Shown here: piece by piece, positions 25,249 to 32,890 of the stretch
How positions within the stretch are numbered: the first letter of the stretch is position 1
Layout: every line of letters begins with the position of its first letter
Assembly: GCA_027489875.1 (NCBI GenBank)
Contig: JAIXZE010000382.1
Span: 1-46,973 of the forward strand
Source: Verrucomicrobiales bacterium
GTDB lineage: Bacteria; Verrucomicrobiota; Verrucomicrobiia; Limisphaerales; UBA9464
Direction: 5' to 3'
Length of the DNA: 46,973 nucleotides
Translations under genes and position numbers: made by a program
Notes under the pieces: generated by a model
What the model was told of the DNA's origin: nothing
Database searches by the model: none
Seen by the model: only the letters and a program-made list of their open reading frames with translations

Positions 25249-26151
25249 TCACTCCCGGGATCCGCGGGTGAAGAGCTTCTTGATCGAAGCCCCGATGGCG
25301 ATGATGGCGATGAAGATGAACTTGAAGAACTTCTTGAACACGAGTCCGAGCTTGGCAAAGAGGCCGAGCTTGGCCGCACCGAGGGCGGCGCCGCCGGCGA
25401 CCAGGGCGGTGAGGCCGTACTTGGCGATCTTGTCGCCGGGACGGTATTCGCCGTAGGACTCGCCGGAGTCGAACTTGAAGGTGGCGAGGGCGGCGCGGAA
25501 CTTGGGCAGTGTAGCCGCGAGGTCTTCCATGTCCTCGACGAGGACGACCTTCATGATGCCCTTGCGGCCGAGGATGCGGACGTTGTGGTTGACGTACTGT
25601 TCGCCGGCCGTCTCGAAGGTGATGGCCCATTCGAGGTTGTGGGTGGCCTCGTCATATTTCGGTGCGACCTGCCAGCCGACGACCTTGGTCGGGGGGCCGT
25701 CGCGCCGGTCGTTGTCCGCGTCGACTCCCTCGCGGTAGGCCTTGAGGAGCTTGTCGGCGTTGAGGTCGTTCTTGTCGTCATCCTTGACGTATCCGACGTC
25801 CTCGAACTGGAACACGACCCACCATTTGTCGCTGACGTGTTCGATCATCCCCATGATCTCGTCGGCGTCGACGCGGTTGCCGGACATTTCGAGGCGACTG
25901 ACGGCGGCCTTGGCATCGAGGAACCGGTATTCGGCACCGTAAGGAATGGTGGCGCGATCGCCGAGTTTGGCTTCGCCTGGGCCCTTCTTCCAGGGGAGTG
26001 CGCTGATGGCGGCCTCGTACTTGGCCTTGAGTTCCGCCTCCGAAGGCTTCTTGCCCTCCGCGTCCGCATTCTGGGCCAGGATGCGGGTGGCAAGGGCGGC
26101 GAGAAACAGGAGCCGGAGGAAGAGGCCGGCGGTCGGGTGACGACGCGTCAT
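25249..26151 (-). CDS. DUF2167 family membrane-anchored protein
   Basis: 300 residues from the ATG at 26151 (MTRRHPTAGLFLRLLFLAAL); earlier codons to 26781 overlap the DUF456 gene and are not coding. Signal peptide with cleavage near ILA-Q. The mature part has the DUF2167 pattern: a GxRATIPYGAEYRFLDA segment, WWVVFQFEDVGYVKDDDKND, LNADKLLKAYREG, VVGWQVAPKYDEATHNLEWA, VNHNVRILGRKGIMKVVLV, and YGEYRPGDKIAKYGLTALVA. A C-terminal Gly/Ala and Lys/Phe-rich membrane segment (GLFAKLGLVFKKFFKFIF) ends it. The biochemical role of DUF2167 is not established. It sits between the DUF456 gene and the zinc-ribbon membrane protein gene on the same strand. Confidence 0.88.
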   Translation of the reverse strand: MTRRHPTAGLFLRLLFLAALATRILAQNADAEGKKPSEAELKAKYEAAISALPWKKGPGEAKLGDRATIPYGAEYRFLDAKAAVSRLEMSGNRVDADEIMGMIEHVSDKWWVVFQFEDVGYVKDDDKNDLNADKLLKAYREGVDADNDRRDGPPTKVVGWQVAPKYDEATHNLEWAITFETAGEQYVNHNVRILGRKGIMKVVLVEDMEDLAATLPKFRAALATFKFDSGESYGEYRPGDKIAKYGLTALVAGGAALGAAKLGLFAKLGLVFKKFFKFIFIAIIAIGASIKKLFTRGSRE

Positions 26152-26204
26152 GCGTTGGATGCTGTCGCGGGGGATCGCGACGTGGAAGCGCAGAATTGGG
26201 GTGG

Positions 26205-26705
26205 TCAGTGGACCCAACGGAGCAGCAGGTTGATCAGGAAGAGGCCGATCATGGCGATCGAACAGGCCAGTTTCCCGATGGCTCCCGCGACGAGCCCGAG
26301 GACGGCTCCGATGCCAGCCTTCCCGGCCTCCCGCCATTCGCGGCCGCCGAGCATTTCGAAGCCCATCGCCCCGATCAATGGACCGAGGATCAAGCCGAAG
26401 GGCATCCAAAGCAGGCCGAAGAGGGCACCGAGTGCGGCCCCGACAGCACCGCGCCAGGTGGCTCCCATGCGTTTCGCGCCCATGGAGGTGGCGATGAAGT
26501 CGATGGCCAGCGAGGCGGCGGTCATGAGGGCCAGGAGGGCGATGATCCACCAACTGGCGCCGGCGTCTCCGCGGACGAGCTTGTGGACGATGGCTGCGCC
26601 GAGGATCAGGGGCGGTCCCGGGATGCCGGGCAGCACGGATCCGAGCAGGCCGACCAGCATCACCAGCAGGGCCACGCCGAGGGCGGCGACATCCATGGCA
26701 GTCAT
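26205..26705 (-). CDS. DUF456 family membrane protein
   Basis: 166 residues from the ATG at 26705 (MTAMDVAALGVALLVMLVGL). The family motif GSVLPGIPGPPLILGAA is near the N-terminus, followed by SLAIDFIATSMGAKRMGATW and then glycine-rich helices (GAVGAALGALFGLL, GPLIGAMGFEMLGG). Four or so membrane spans are expected. The function of DUF456 is unknown. It starts a minus-strand set that continues after a 53-bp gap into the DUF2167 gene. A family-1 repeat lies upstream between it and the divergent UbiX gene. Confidence 0.9.
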   Translation of the reverse strand: MTAMDVAALGVALLVMLVGLLGSVLPGIPGPPLILGAAIVHKLVRGDAGASWWIIALLALMTAASLAIDFIATSMGAKRMGATWRGAVGAALGALFGLLWMPFGLILGPLIGAMGFEMLGGREWREAGKAGIGAVLGLVAGAIGKLACSIAMIGLFLINLLLRWVH

Positions 26706-26756
26706 GCGGGGACGTTAGGGGGACCGGAGTGGTTTGCGCAAACGCGGCGCTGGGGT

Positions 26757-26877
26757 GGGCGCATCTTGACGCTGACGGCATTTCAGGGGGCTTCGGGGCG
26801 TCGATATCCTTGTCGTATTGCGAATGGCTTTGGCGGGCGACGAGGACGTCGCCACCCCGATCGCCTCAAGGGTGGGG
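26757..26877 (+). repeat. Family-1 REPIN/MITE-like element, eroded copy
   Basis: The left end GGGCGCATCTTGAC (26757-26770) is identical to the copy at 155. The right hairpin is intact at 26836-26853 (GGCGAC-GAGGAC-GTCGCC) and followed by ACCCCG. The left hairpin (around 26797-26820) and right terminal repeat (CCTCAAGGGTGGG) are degraded. It lies between the divergent DUF456 and UbiX genes, where it could influence either promoter. Confidence 0.65.
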
Positions 26878-26936
26878 GCCGTTGCAGGGTTGAACTGGAG
26901 GATGCGCTTTGGGCCGTTTCGAGGCATGGTTCGTGC

Positions 26937-27494
26937 ATGCGGTTCCTGATAGCGATTACCGGGGCGAGTGGCTCGTTGTACGCCCAGCGGTTGCTCGACC
27001 AGATTGATCCGGTCGAGCACGAGGTGCATGTGATGCTGAGCCAGTACGCACCGCAGGTGTTGGCGGAGGAACTGCCGGACGGGCTGAAATTGAAGCCTGG
27101 GGTGCAGACGCACAGCCCACGTTCGATGAACCTGCCGTTTGCGAGCGGTTCGAATCCTCCGGACGTGATGGTGGTGATTCCGTGCAGCATGGGAACCATG
27201 GGGCGGATCGCTCATGGGCTGAGTTCCGATTCGATGCTGCGTTGCGCGGATGTGATGCTGAAGGAACGGCGTAAGCTGATCCTGGTGCCGCGGGAAACGC
27301 CGATCTCGCTGGTACACGTGAAGAATTTCGAACTGTTGCTGCTGGCGGGGGCGCAGTTGTTGCCGGCGAACCCCAGCTTCTACACGCGGCCAGCGACGGT
27401 GGAGGCGGTGGTGGACACGGTGGTGGCGCGGGTGCTCGACCACATGGGACTGAAGCACACGCTGGTCCATCGCTGGCAGGATGAACCGGAATAG
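26937..27494 (+). CDS. ubiX: UbiX-type flavin prenyltransferase
   Basis: 185 residues from the ATG at 26937 (MRFLIAITGASGSLYAQRLL). UbiX joins a dimethylallyl group to FMN, making the prenyl-FMN cofactor used by UbiD decarboxylases. Motifs seen are the flavin-binding TGASGSLYA, SNPPDVMVVIPCSMGTMGRIAHG with the conserved CS, MLKERRKLILVPRETPIS, and HVKNFELLLLAGAQLLPANPSFY. The length is typical (about 190). The frame is open well upstream, but that part lies opposite the DUF456 gene and the repeat. No UbiD partner is in this window. The next gene starts 27 bp downstream. Confidence 0.92.
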   Translation: MRFLIAITGASGSLYAQRLLDQIDPVEHEVHVMLSQYAPQVLAEELPDGLKLKPGVQTHSPRSMNLPFASGSNPPDVMVVIPCSMGTMGRIAHGLSSDSMLRCADVMLKERRKLILVPRETPISLVHVKNFELLLLAGAQLLPANPSFYTRPATVEAVVDTVVARVLDHMGLKHTLVHRWQDEPE

Positions 27495-27521
27495 GGGAGG
27501 GGGCTTGAGCTGGCCCCACGG

Positions 27522-27947
27522 TTGCCTCAGCGTGATTGGGTGACGTTCGCGCTCCTTTTGGTGGTTATCCTGCTCGCCGGTTTGGTGGCTGTCCTGGCGG
27601 GCTTGGTCGTGCTCATCGTCTGGATGGTCCGCTCGCGGCGCCCGATCAGGACGTTTGCGGGAACGGGCGTTCGGCAGGGAGCCAGCGACGACACCTGGAT
27701 CCACACACCCGGAGCGGCGTGGATGGGGGATGCGGGAACGACTTCCTCGACGAGACACGACGACGACGCCACGCGGCGGCACGTTGCCGACGCCGTCGTG
27801 GTGGCCTCGTCGGTCCATCACCATTCCGCGGAATCGAGCACCGACGTGTCGAGTTCCCATTGCGGTGGCTCGTTTGATTCCGGCAGTTCGAGCAGTTGCG
27901 ACTCCGGCAGCAGCTCCAGCAGTTCCAGCAGTTCCAGCGGGGATTGA
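27522..27947 (+). CDS. Small membrane protein with Ser-rich tail
   Basis: 141 residues from a TTG at 27522, or 135 from a GTG at 27540; neither start has a convincing ribosome binding site. One hydrophobic helix (about residues 8-36, FALLLVVILLAGLVAVLAGLV) is followed by basic RSRRPIR, a polar region, and a tail of HCGGSFDSGSSSSCDSGSSS plus a run of ten serines ending GD. The layout (anchor, linker, small-residue tail) recalls tails of some surface or TPM-type proteins, but there is no recognised domain. The two cysteines in the tail could crosslink or bind metal. Placed between ubiX and the four-cysteine protein gene on the same strand. Could be spurious, though a helix plus low-complexity tail is unusual for a chance frame. 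Confidence 0.5.
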   Translation: MPQRDWVTFALLLVVILLAGLVAVLAGLVVLIVWMVRSRRPIRTFAGTGVRQGASDDTWIHTPGAAWMGDAGTTSSTRHDDDATRRHVADAVVVASSVHHHSAESSTDVSSSHCGGSFDSGSSSSCDSGSSSSSSSSSSGD

Positions 27948-28000
27948 TGGGACCGGAGGTTCGAGGTGCGCAGGTCGGGTTTCGTGGCAGTCTCAAACAC

Positions 28001-28801
28001 ATGACGATTGATCCGCAGCGGGCGATCCGGGAGTTGGCGTCGAGGGGTGGAGCCTCCTGGCTCTGGGGGCAGGTGCGTGTCGAGGCGGTGGAGACGGGAG
28101 GCTGGCGACTGCGACATGAAAGCGACGGGCTGGCTGGCTGGGACCTGTTGAAGCGGCTGTCGGTCGAGGAGCTTCTCGAGTGGGGGGACGTGGACCAGAA
28201 CGGAGCATTCAGGCCGCTACGGTCGGCTCCGACGCTCCGGAAAGGTTGGGCGTGTGCCGTTCCGGACCTGAGTTCGCTCGAGGATGCGTTGAACCGTTTG
28301 TATCCGGGGTCCGTGGCGGATTGGTGGGCGTTGGAGGAGCAGGGCGAAGCGGCGGCGACCTCGTTCCGGGATTTCGTGGGCCGTCAGACGGGAATGTACC
28401 GCTCGGCACAACTGCTTTCCCCAATCGGTGCGGAGGCGTTCGCCCGTGCGTGCTGCGATTCGGCTCCGTGCCTGAAGCGTCGGATCTGGGTGGTGGATTC
28501 GCTGGGTCCGGCGCACGGCACCGGCGGCATTCCTTGTCTCGAGCCGTGTGCCGTAGCTTTGGAAATGGCGCGGCAGGCGGCGAAGCTCGAGCGGGGGGCG
28601 ATGGTCACGTTGACACTTCCCGAACCGGAGCTCCGGGTGCTGGAGCGCGCCTTGAAGGGTGCGATCTCGCGCGCGATGGAGGCGGGGGAAGCCCCCAACG
28701 AAGGCCGGTTGGACGACCCGGGCAACATCCGGAGAATGGAGTTGCTTCTCCAACGGATTCGGCCGGAATTGGACCGCGTTTCGGATGCTTCGGCGAAGTG
28801 A
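28001..28801 (+). CDS. Four-cysteine protein resembling the DR2241 family
   Basis: 266 residues from the ATG at 28001 (MTIDPQRAIRELASRGG). Soluble, no signal peptide. Cysteines cluster in the centre: ACCDSAPCLKRRIWVVDSLG (about residues 175-194) and PCLEPCAVALEMARQA (about 203-218). The CxxxPC...PCxxPC spacing resembles the Fe-S cluster domain of the DR2241 group, some of whose members carry a CbiX-like chelatase domain. That assignment is from memory and tentative. The C-terminal part is helical (VLERALKGAISRAMEAG). No tetrapyrrole gene is nearby. Start chosen because upstream codons overlap the Ser-rich gene in another frame. Confidence 0.72.
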   Translation: MTIDPQRAIRELASRGGASWLWGQVRVEAVETGGWRLRHESDGLAGWDLLKRLSVEELLEWGDVDQNGAFRPLRSAPTLRKGWACAVPDLSSLEDALNRLYPGSVADWWALEEQGEAAATSFRDFVGRQTGMYRSAQLLSPIGAEAFARACCDSAPCLKRRIWVVDSLGPAHGTGGIPCLEPCAVALEMARQAAKLERGAMVTLTLPEPELRVLERALKGAISRAMEAGEAPNEGRLDDPGNIRRMELLLQRIRPELDRVSDASAK

Positions 28802-28859
28802 GTGGTTCCTTTGAACGGGATCGCACGGATAGTGCCCAAGGTACCGTTTCGAACATTTC

Positions 28860-29984
28860 ATGAAATCCACCGTGTTCCCATTGCTGGCAGCGCTGAGCCT
28901 GCTGGCCCCTGCCGGGCTTGTGCTGCGCGCCCAGGATGCGCCGAAGCCGCCCGCTGCCACCGCGAACCTCCTGCCGGACGACGCGGATGCGGCGTGGAAG
29001 GTGGTTGACGAGTCCCTGACCCCGCCCGCTCCGCCCAAGGAATGGAATGAGAAGGCACCTACCCCGGAAGAGATCGCCAAGTTCAAGTTGGAGATGGGCA
29101 AGTTCGCCGGTGTGGCAGCGGACAAGGCCAAGGAGTTCCGGACCCGCTTCCCGAAACACGAGAAGGCGGAGAAGGCCAAGGAATATGAGCGTCGCATGCT
29201 CGCGGCGGCGGTGAATCTGGGAGCGACTGACCGCGCCGAGGCCCTGAAGGCCGCCGGTGGTCCTCCGGAACCGGATCCCGCCGCAGGCGGACCGCAGGAT
29301 GAACTCCAGAAGAAGCTGCAGGCCGCCGCCGCTGCCGCCATGCAAAAGCAGTCGGAGGGTCTGCCAGTCGTGTTCGGCGAGTTCGAGAAGGGCGTCCGCG
29401 CCCTGCAGAAGGACTATCCGGACCGTCCCGAGATCTACGCGGCCCTGCTGGAGATCTCGGAGGGATTGCCGGCCGAGAAGGCGTTGGCGATCGCCAAGGA
29501 GATCGAAGAGGCCAAGACCGAGCCGGCGCTGAAGGAACAGGCGGCGGGCATCCGGAAGAAGTTCGAACGTCTCGGAAAGCCGTTGGCGATGAGCTTCACC
29601 TCGACGGACGGCCGCAAGGTCGATCTGCTCGAAATGAAGGGGAAGGTCGTCCTGATCGACTTCTGGGCTACCTGGTGCGGCCCCTGCGTGAAGGAACTGC
29701 CGAAGGTCATTGAGGCCTACACCAAGCTTCACCCGAAAGGCTTTGAGATCGTCGGGATCAGCTTCGACCAGGACAAGGACGCCCTCACCGGCTTCGTGAA
29801 GAAGAAGGAGATGCCGTGGGTGCAGTACTTCGACGGCGAAGGCTGGGCCAACAAGTACGGCAAGGAATTCGGCATCCAGTCGATCCCCACCATGTGGCTC
29901 GTCGACAAGCAGGGCAACCTGCGCGACGTCAACGCCCGCGAGGATCTCGTCGGGAAGGTCGAGAAGTTGCTCGCCGAGAAGTAA
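28860..29984 (+). CDS. TlpA/ResA-like exported thioredoxin with long helical N-terminal region
   Basis: 374 residues. Signal peptide about residues 1-24 (STVFPLLAALSLLAPAGLVL). Residues ~35-240 are Ala/Lys/Glu-rich and helical (KFKLEMGKFAGVAADKAKEF, KALAIAKEIEEAKTEPALKE), giving a 200-residue spacer not found in plain TlpA. The C-terminal thioredoxin domain (about 241-374) has VVLIDFWATWCGPCVKELPK with active-site CGPC at 273-276, cis-Pro in IQSIPTMWLVD, and the family insertion FDQDKDALTGFVKKKEMPW. It should reduce or shuttle disulfides in the periplasm, for example on apocytochromes; this fits the many CXXCH proteins in the window. It is followed by a hairpin terminator lying inside the convergent RluA gene. 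Confidence 0.9.
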   Translation: MKSTVFPLLAALSLLAPAGLVLRAQDAPKPPAATANLLPDDADAAWKVVDESLTPPAPPKEWNEKAPTPEEIAKFKLEMGKFAGVAADKAKEFRTRFPKHEKAEKAKEYERRMLAAAVNLGATDRAEALKAAGGPPEPDPAAGGPQDELQKKLQAAAAAAMQKQSEGLPVVFGEFEKGVRALQKDYPDRPEIYAALLEISEGLPAEKALAIAKEIEEAKTEPALKEQAAGIRKKFERLGKPLAMSFTSTDGRKVDLLEMKGKVVLIDFWATWCGPCVKELPKVIEAYTKLHPKGFEIVGISFDQDKDALTGFVKKKEMPWVQYFDGEGWANKYGKEFGIQSIPTMWLVDKQGNLRDVNAREDLVGKVEKLLAEK

Positions 29985-29999
29985 GCCGATCCGCGGCGT

Positions 30000-31049
30000 T
30001 CAGCCGCGACGGCGCTTGACCGGCCCACGGGCTGCATCCTTTGGAGGGATGTTCCCGTGGGCCTTTTGCTGTCCGGGTGCTGGAGTTGGCTGCGCGGCGG
30101 GACGTCCGGGTTTCATCGGGCGACGGGGCTTCCCGAGTATGGGTTCGGTGGTCTTCTGCTTCGGCTGTGGACGGGTCTGAGCGGGCCGAGTCCTGGGTGC
30201 TGCCGTCGGCGTTGGGTTCGCCTTCGAGGCTGGCTTGGGCGCTGGCGCTGGTGACTTGGGAACAGCTGTTGCCTGGGCGGTGCTGACCACGATGGGGGCA
30301 CTCGGAACTGCGGGGACGTCTGGAACCGCCGATTTGGCCTCCGGCCCGAAACCAAAGGCGGTTTCAAAGCCCACGCGGTCGGCGCGGATACGGATGGGGC
30401 GTCGATCGAACGGATCCGGGTAGCACAACTCGACGGCACGCAGCCCGAGGCCCGCCGGATGGGGCTTGCCGTAAAGGATGTCGCCAGTGACGGGGCAACC
30501 GGCGGCCAGCAGGTGCAATCGGATCTGATGGGTGCGGCCCGTGAGCGGATAGGCCTCGATCAGGGCGCGGCCGTTGAGCTCGCGAAGGACCTTGAAGCGG
30601 GTCTCGGATTCCTTGCCGTTCTCGGGCTCGACGCGGTGGCGTCCGGGCATGGTGGGGTCGGGGCCCAAGGGCAGGGTGCAGGTCCATTCACGCTCCTTCG
30701 GGATGCGGTCGGTGACCGCAAGGTACGTCTTCTGGACGAGGCGGGTGGCGAACAGTTTGCCATAGGGAGCCAACGCACCACGGCTCTTGGCGAGGAGCAG
30801 GACGCCTGTGGTGGGGGCGTCCAGGCGATGGATGAAACGGACGAACTTCAGCGACCGGCACTTGGCCCACCAGGAGCCGGCTTCGATGCCGAGGGTGAGC
30901 GCAATGTGGAGGTTGCGCCGGACGTGTTCCTCGTCCTCGGGGCCGAGCATCCAGCCAGGGGGCTTGTCGATGGCCATGACGGCCCGGTCTTCATGCAGGA
31001 TGCTGACCTGCGATCCATCCGGGAGTTCGACATAATCCGTTTTCGCCAT
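30000..31049 (-). CDS. RluA-family pseudouridine synthase with Pro/Lys-rich tail
   Basis: 349 residues from the ATG at 31049 (MAKTDYVELPDGSQVSILHE). The catalytic Asp is D77 in FIHRLDAPTTGVLLLAKS, the hallmark of RluA/RluC/RluD enzymes, which convert specific uridines in rRNA or tRNA to pseudouridine. Other family motifs are QKTYLAVTD, LIEAYPLTGRTHQIRLHLLA and GDILYG. There is no S4 domain at the N-terminus. After about residue 240 comes a ~110-residue basic Pro/Ala-rich tail (KSPAPAPKPASKANPTPTAA, GPVKRRRG) that may bind RNA; tails like this are not part of the standard fold. It is convergent with the thioredoxin gene, with the stops 15 bp apart. Confidence 0.92.
   Translation of the reverse strand: MAKTDYVELPDGSQVSILHEDRAVMAIDKPPGWMLGPEDEEHVRRNLHIALTLGIEAGSWWAKCRSLKFVRFIHRLDAPTTGVLLLAKSRGALAPYGKLFATRLVQKTYLAVTDRIPKEREWTCTLPLGPDPTMPGRHRVEPENGKESETRFKVLRELNGRALIEAYPLTGRTHQIRLHLLAAGCPVTGDILYGKPHPAGLGLRAVELCYPDPFDRRPIRIRADRVGFETAFGFGPEAKSAVPDVPAVPSAPIVVSTAQATAVPKSPAPAPKPASKANPTPTAAPRTRPAQTRPQPKQKTTEPILGKPRRPMKPGRPAAQPTPAPGQQKAHGNIPPKDAARGPVKRRRG
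30022..30067 (+). terminator. Terminator of the thioredoxin gene, inside the rluA-type coding end
   Basis: Outer stem GGCCCACGGG (30022-30031) pairs with CCCGTGGGCC (30054-30063), with an inner stem CATCC/GGATG in the loop and a TTTT run at 30064-30067. It is placed 38 bp after the plus-strand thioredoxin stop but lies within the last codons of the minus-strand RluA gene, so the basic tail coding sequence doubles as the opposite-strand terminator. Confidence 0.7.
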
Positions 31050-31103
31050 GCGCGGAGGGTTGGGGGTGGGCGGCGGAATGACAACGGTGAAGCGGGACTG
31101 GGA

Positions 31104-31161
31104 GTTGCCAGATTCCAGATGCCAGTTTCCAGATCCGATCTGGAAACTGGCATCTGGCAAC
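31104..31161. repeat. Family-3 long palindrome between rluA-type gene and maf
   Basis: A 58-bp inverted repeat. The left arm starts GTTGCCAGATTCCAGATGCC and runs through AGTTTCCAGATC; the right arm is its complement starting GATCTGGAAACTGGCATC and ending TGGCAAC. The left arm has one extra 7-bp unit (AGATTCC). Shorter relatives are at 10359-10387, 36849-36870 and 39606-39640. It sits in the divergent promoter region of the two genes, where it could affect expression. Confidence 0.8.
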
Positions 31162-31185
31162 CGGGAATGGGACTTTGTCGGGGCG

Positions 31186-31767
31186 ATGAAGCATCCTCCG
31201 ATCATCCTGGCATCGGTGTCACCACGGCGCCGGGACCTGTTGCGCCAGATCGTGCCGGAATTCGGGATTGTGGACAGTTTTGCCACCGAACTGCACGACG
31301 CCAGCATGGCACCGCGACGACTCTGCGAGGTGAACGCGGAGCGGAAGGCCTGGCTGGTGGCCGAGCGTTACCCGGATCACCTCGTCCTCGGAGCCGATAC
31401 CCTGGTGTTCCTGGACGATGAGCCCCTGGGAAAACCTTCAGACCTGGATGAAGCGCGGCGGATGCTGGGGCGGTTGTCCGGTCGGGTCCACATGGTCGTG
31501 ACCGGAGTCTGCCTGATCCATCGGTCTGGCGCCCGGGCACGCCTGTTTTCGGAGGCGACGTACGTCCGGTTCCGGAATCTTTCCGCCGAGGATATCGAGG
31601 AATACCTGAAACTCGTCCCCGTGCTCGACAAGGCGGGTTCCTACGCGATCCAGCAGGAGGGGCACCGGATCGTGGACCGAGTGGAAGGGTCGATGAGCAA
31701 CGTCATCGGGTTGCCGCTGGAGTCGCTGCGGGCGGCCTTGGATCAGTGGGGCACGGCCGTTGCGTGA
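31186..31767 (+). CDS. maf: Maf family nucleoside triphosphate pyrophosphatase
   Basis: 193 residues from the ATG at 31186. Maf enzymes hydrolyse non-canonical or regulatory nucleoside triphosphates to monophosphates. Motifs are the N-terminal IILASVSPRRRDLLRQ, the catalytic Asp D71 in VLGADTLVFLDDEPLGKP, and AGSYAIQQEGHRIVDRVEGS followed by NVIGLPLESL. The residue pattern fits the dTTP/UTP type (YhdE-like), though substrate cannot be assigned firmly. Its end lies 18 bp from the convergent OmpA-like gene. The frame extends upstream to 31048, but that part is the family-3 palindrome. Confidence 0.93.
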   Translation: MKHPPIILASVSPRRRDLLRQIVPEFGIVDSFATELHDASMAPRRLCEVNAERKAWLVAERYPDHLVLGADTLVFLDDEPLGKPSDLDEARRMLGRLSGRVHMVVTGVCLIHRSGARARLFSEATYVRFRNLSAEDIEEYLKLVPVLDKAGSYAIQQEGHRIVDRVEGSMSNVIGLPLESLRAALDQWGTAVA

Positions 31768-31785
31768 CCGCGGGTTGGGAAGATG

Positions 31786-32565
31786 TCAGGGAACTGGTGT
31801 TTCGGCAGGGGGTGACAGGGAGGGGGAGTTGGTCCCGCGGGCCGGTTCCTTCCGGGCCGGTTCGGCGTCCGAAGGAACGATTTCCTCCGGAAGGATGACG
31901 ACGGCAATGCGGCGGTTCCGCGCGCGGCCTTCGGCGGTGGCATTGTCGGCAATGGGCCGGAACTCGCCGAGACCGACGGCGGCGAGGCGGCGGGGTTCGA
32001 CGCGGGCCTGTTCCTGAAGGAATCGGACGGCGGCGGTTGCGCGGCCCGCGGAGAGGGACCAATTGTCGGTAAATCCGCCACGGGTGCGGCTGTGGATGGG
32101 GACGTTGTCGGTGTGTCCGATGACCTGGACCTGACGGTTTGTGTGCTGCTGGAGGATCTGGGCGAGCTTCAGGAGGACCTGCTGGCCCTCGGGCTTGAGT
32201 TCGGCTTCGCCGGAATCGAAGAGGACCCGGTCGAGGATGTTGATGGTCAGCTTTCCCTGGAGTTCGGAGATGGTGACGTCGCGCGACTCCAGTTCGGAGC
32301 GCATCTGGGTTTCGAGGGAGGAACGGTCGGCCGCGGCCTGCTGGACCTGTTTTTCGAGTTCCGCGGCCTGGGCGCGGAGGTGTTCGAGTTCTGCGGCGAG
32401 CAGGCTGTTGGTGCGGCTGTGGGCCTCGGCGAGGGCCGTGGCGGCGGCAGCGGCCGACAGGGCGGTGGCGCGTTCGCGGGTGGCTTCCCGGACCTGCAGG
32501 AAGCCAACGGCACCCAGGAAGAGGGCGGAGAGGATCCCGGCGAAGATCCAGATTTGCTTCGGCAT
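31786..32565 (-). CDS. OmpA/MotB-like peptidoglycan-binding protein
   Basis: 259 residues from the ATG at 32565 (MPKQIWIFAGILSALFLGAV). An N-terminal membrane anchor (about 5-24) is followed by a coiled coil (about 30-105: ERATALSAAAAATALAEAHS, LAAELEHLRAQAAELEKQV) and an OmpA domain (about 110-235). The domain shows RVLFDSGEAELKPEGQQVLL, VQVIGHTDNVPIHSRTRGG, NWSLSAGRATAAVRFL, and EFRPIADNATAEGRARNRRI. It is likely anchored in the inner membrane with the OmpA domain gripping peptidoglycan, like MotB-type proteins. A short Pro/Ser tail ends it. No motor or secretion partner is adjacent. Confidence 0.9.
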   Translation of the reverse strand: MPKQIWIFAGILSALFLGAVGFLQVREATRERATALSAAAAATALAEAHSRTNSLLAAELEHLRAQAAELEKQVQQAAADRSSLETQMRSELESRDVTISELQGKLTINILDRVLFDSGEAELKPEGQQVLLKLAQILQQHTNRQVQVIGHTDNVPIHSRTRGGFTDNWSLSAGRATAAVRFLQEQARVEPRRLAAVGLGEFRPIADNATAEGRARNRRIAVVILPEEIVPSDAEPARKEPARGTNSPSLSPPAETPVP

Positions 32566-32890
32566 GTCGCGTATTCCAACCGCCGCAGGGAATCGGGGCA
32601 ACCGTGAAGTCCGGCTTGTCCACGGTGAATCCACACCCGGTCTTCCTTCGGGCTCCCAATCGATCGCGCGTGAGCTGGGAGCGGATGGCCTCAGGATTGG
32701 ATCTCCACACGCTGAGGATTGGAAATCCTTGCGGCGAATGGGGGCATCATGCCTTCAGGTCAGCTCCACGTGGACTACGGGAAATTCCTGATCCCCGGAA
32801 TTGGGGCTGTCCAAGGGATTGAATTCCCGCCTGAATAAGAATGTTGCCCCCCCGCCAATGATGGCGTTACCCCGGGGCAATTTCATCACC
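32566..32890. other. Intergenic region upstream of the repeat-bearing secreted protein
   Basis: About 325 bp between divergent starts. It contains a short imperfect direct repeat (CTCAGGATTGGAT near 32691 and CTGAGGATTGGAA near 32721) but none of the dispersed palindrome families and no convincing frame. Probably holds the promoters of the two divergent genes; none could be picked out with confidence. Confidence 0.5.

Noticed and set aside
24163..26718. Plus-strand 851-codon frame across three minus-strand genes
   Set aside because: It spans two intergenic boundaries of well-supported membrane proteins and has no recognisable domain.
26196..26936. Upstream extension of the UbiX frame
   Set aside because: It lies antisense to the DUF456 gene and across a family-1 repeat; the enzyme starts cleanly at MRFLIAITGASG.
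27896..28000. Upstream extension of the four-cysteine protein
   Set aside because: These codons overlap the Ser-rich gene in a different frame and read QQLQQFQQFQ, an artefact of the Ser-codon repeat.
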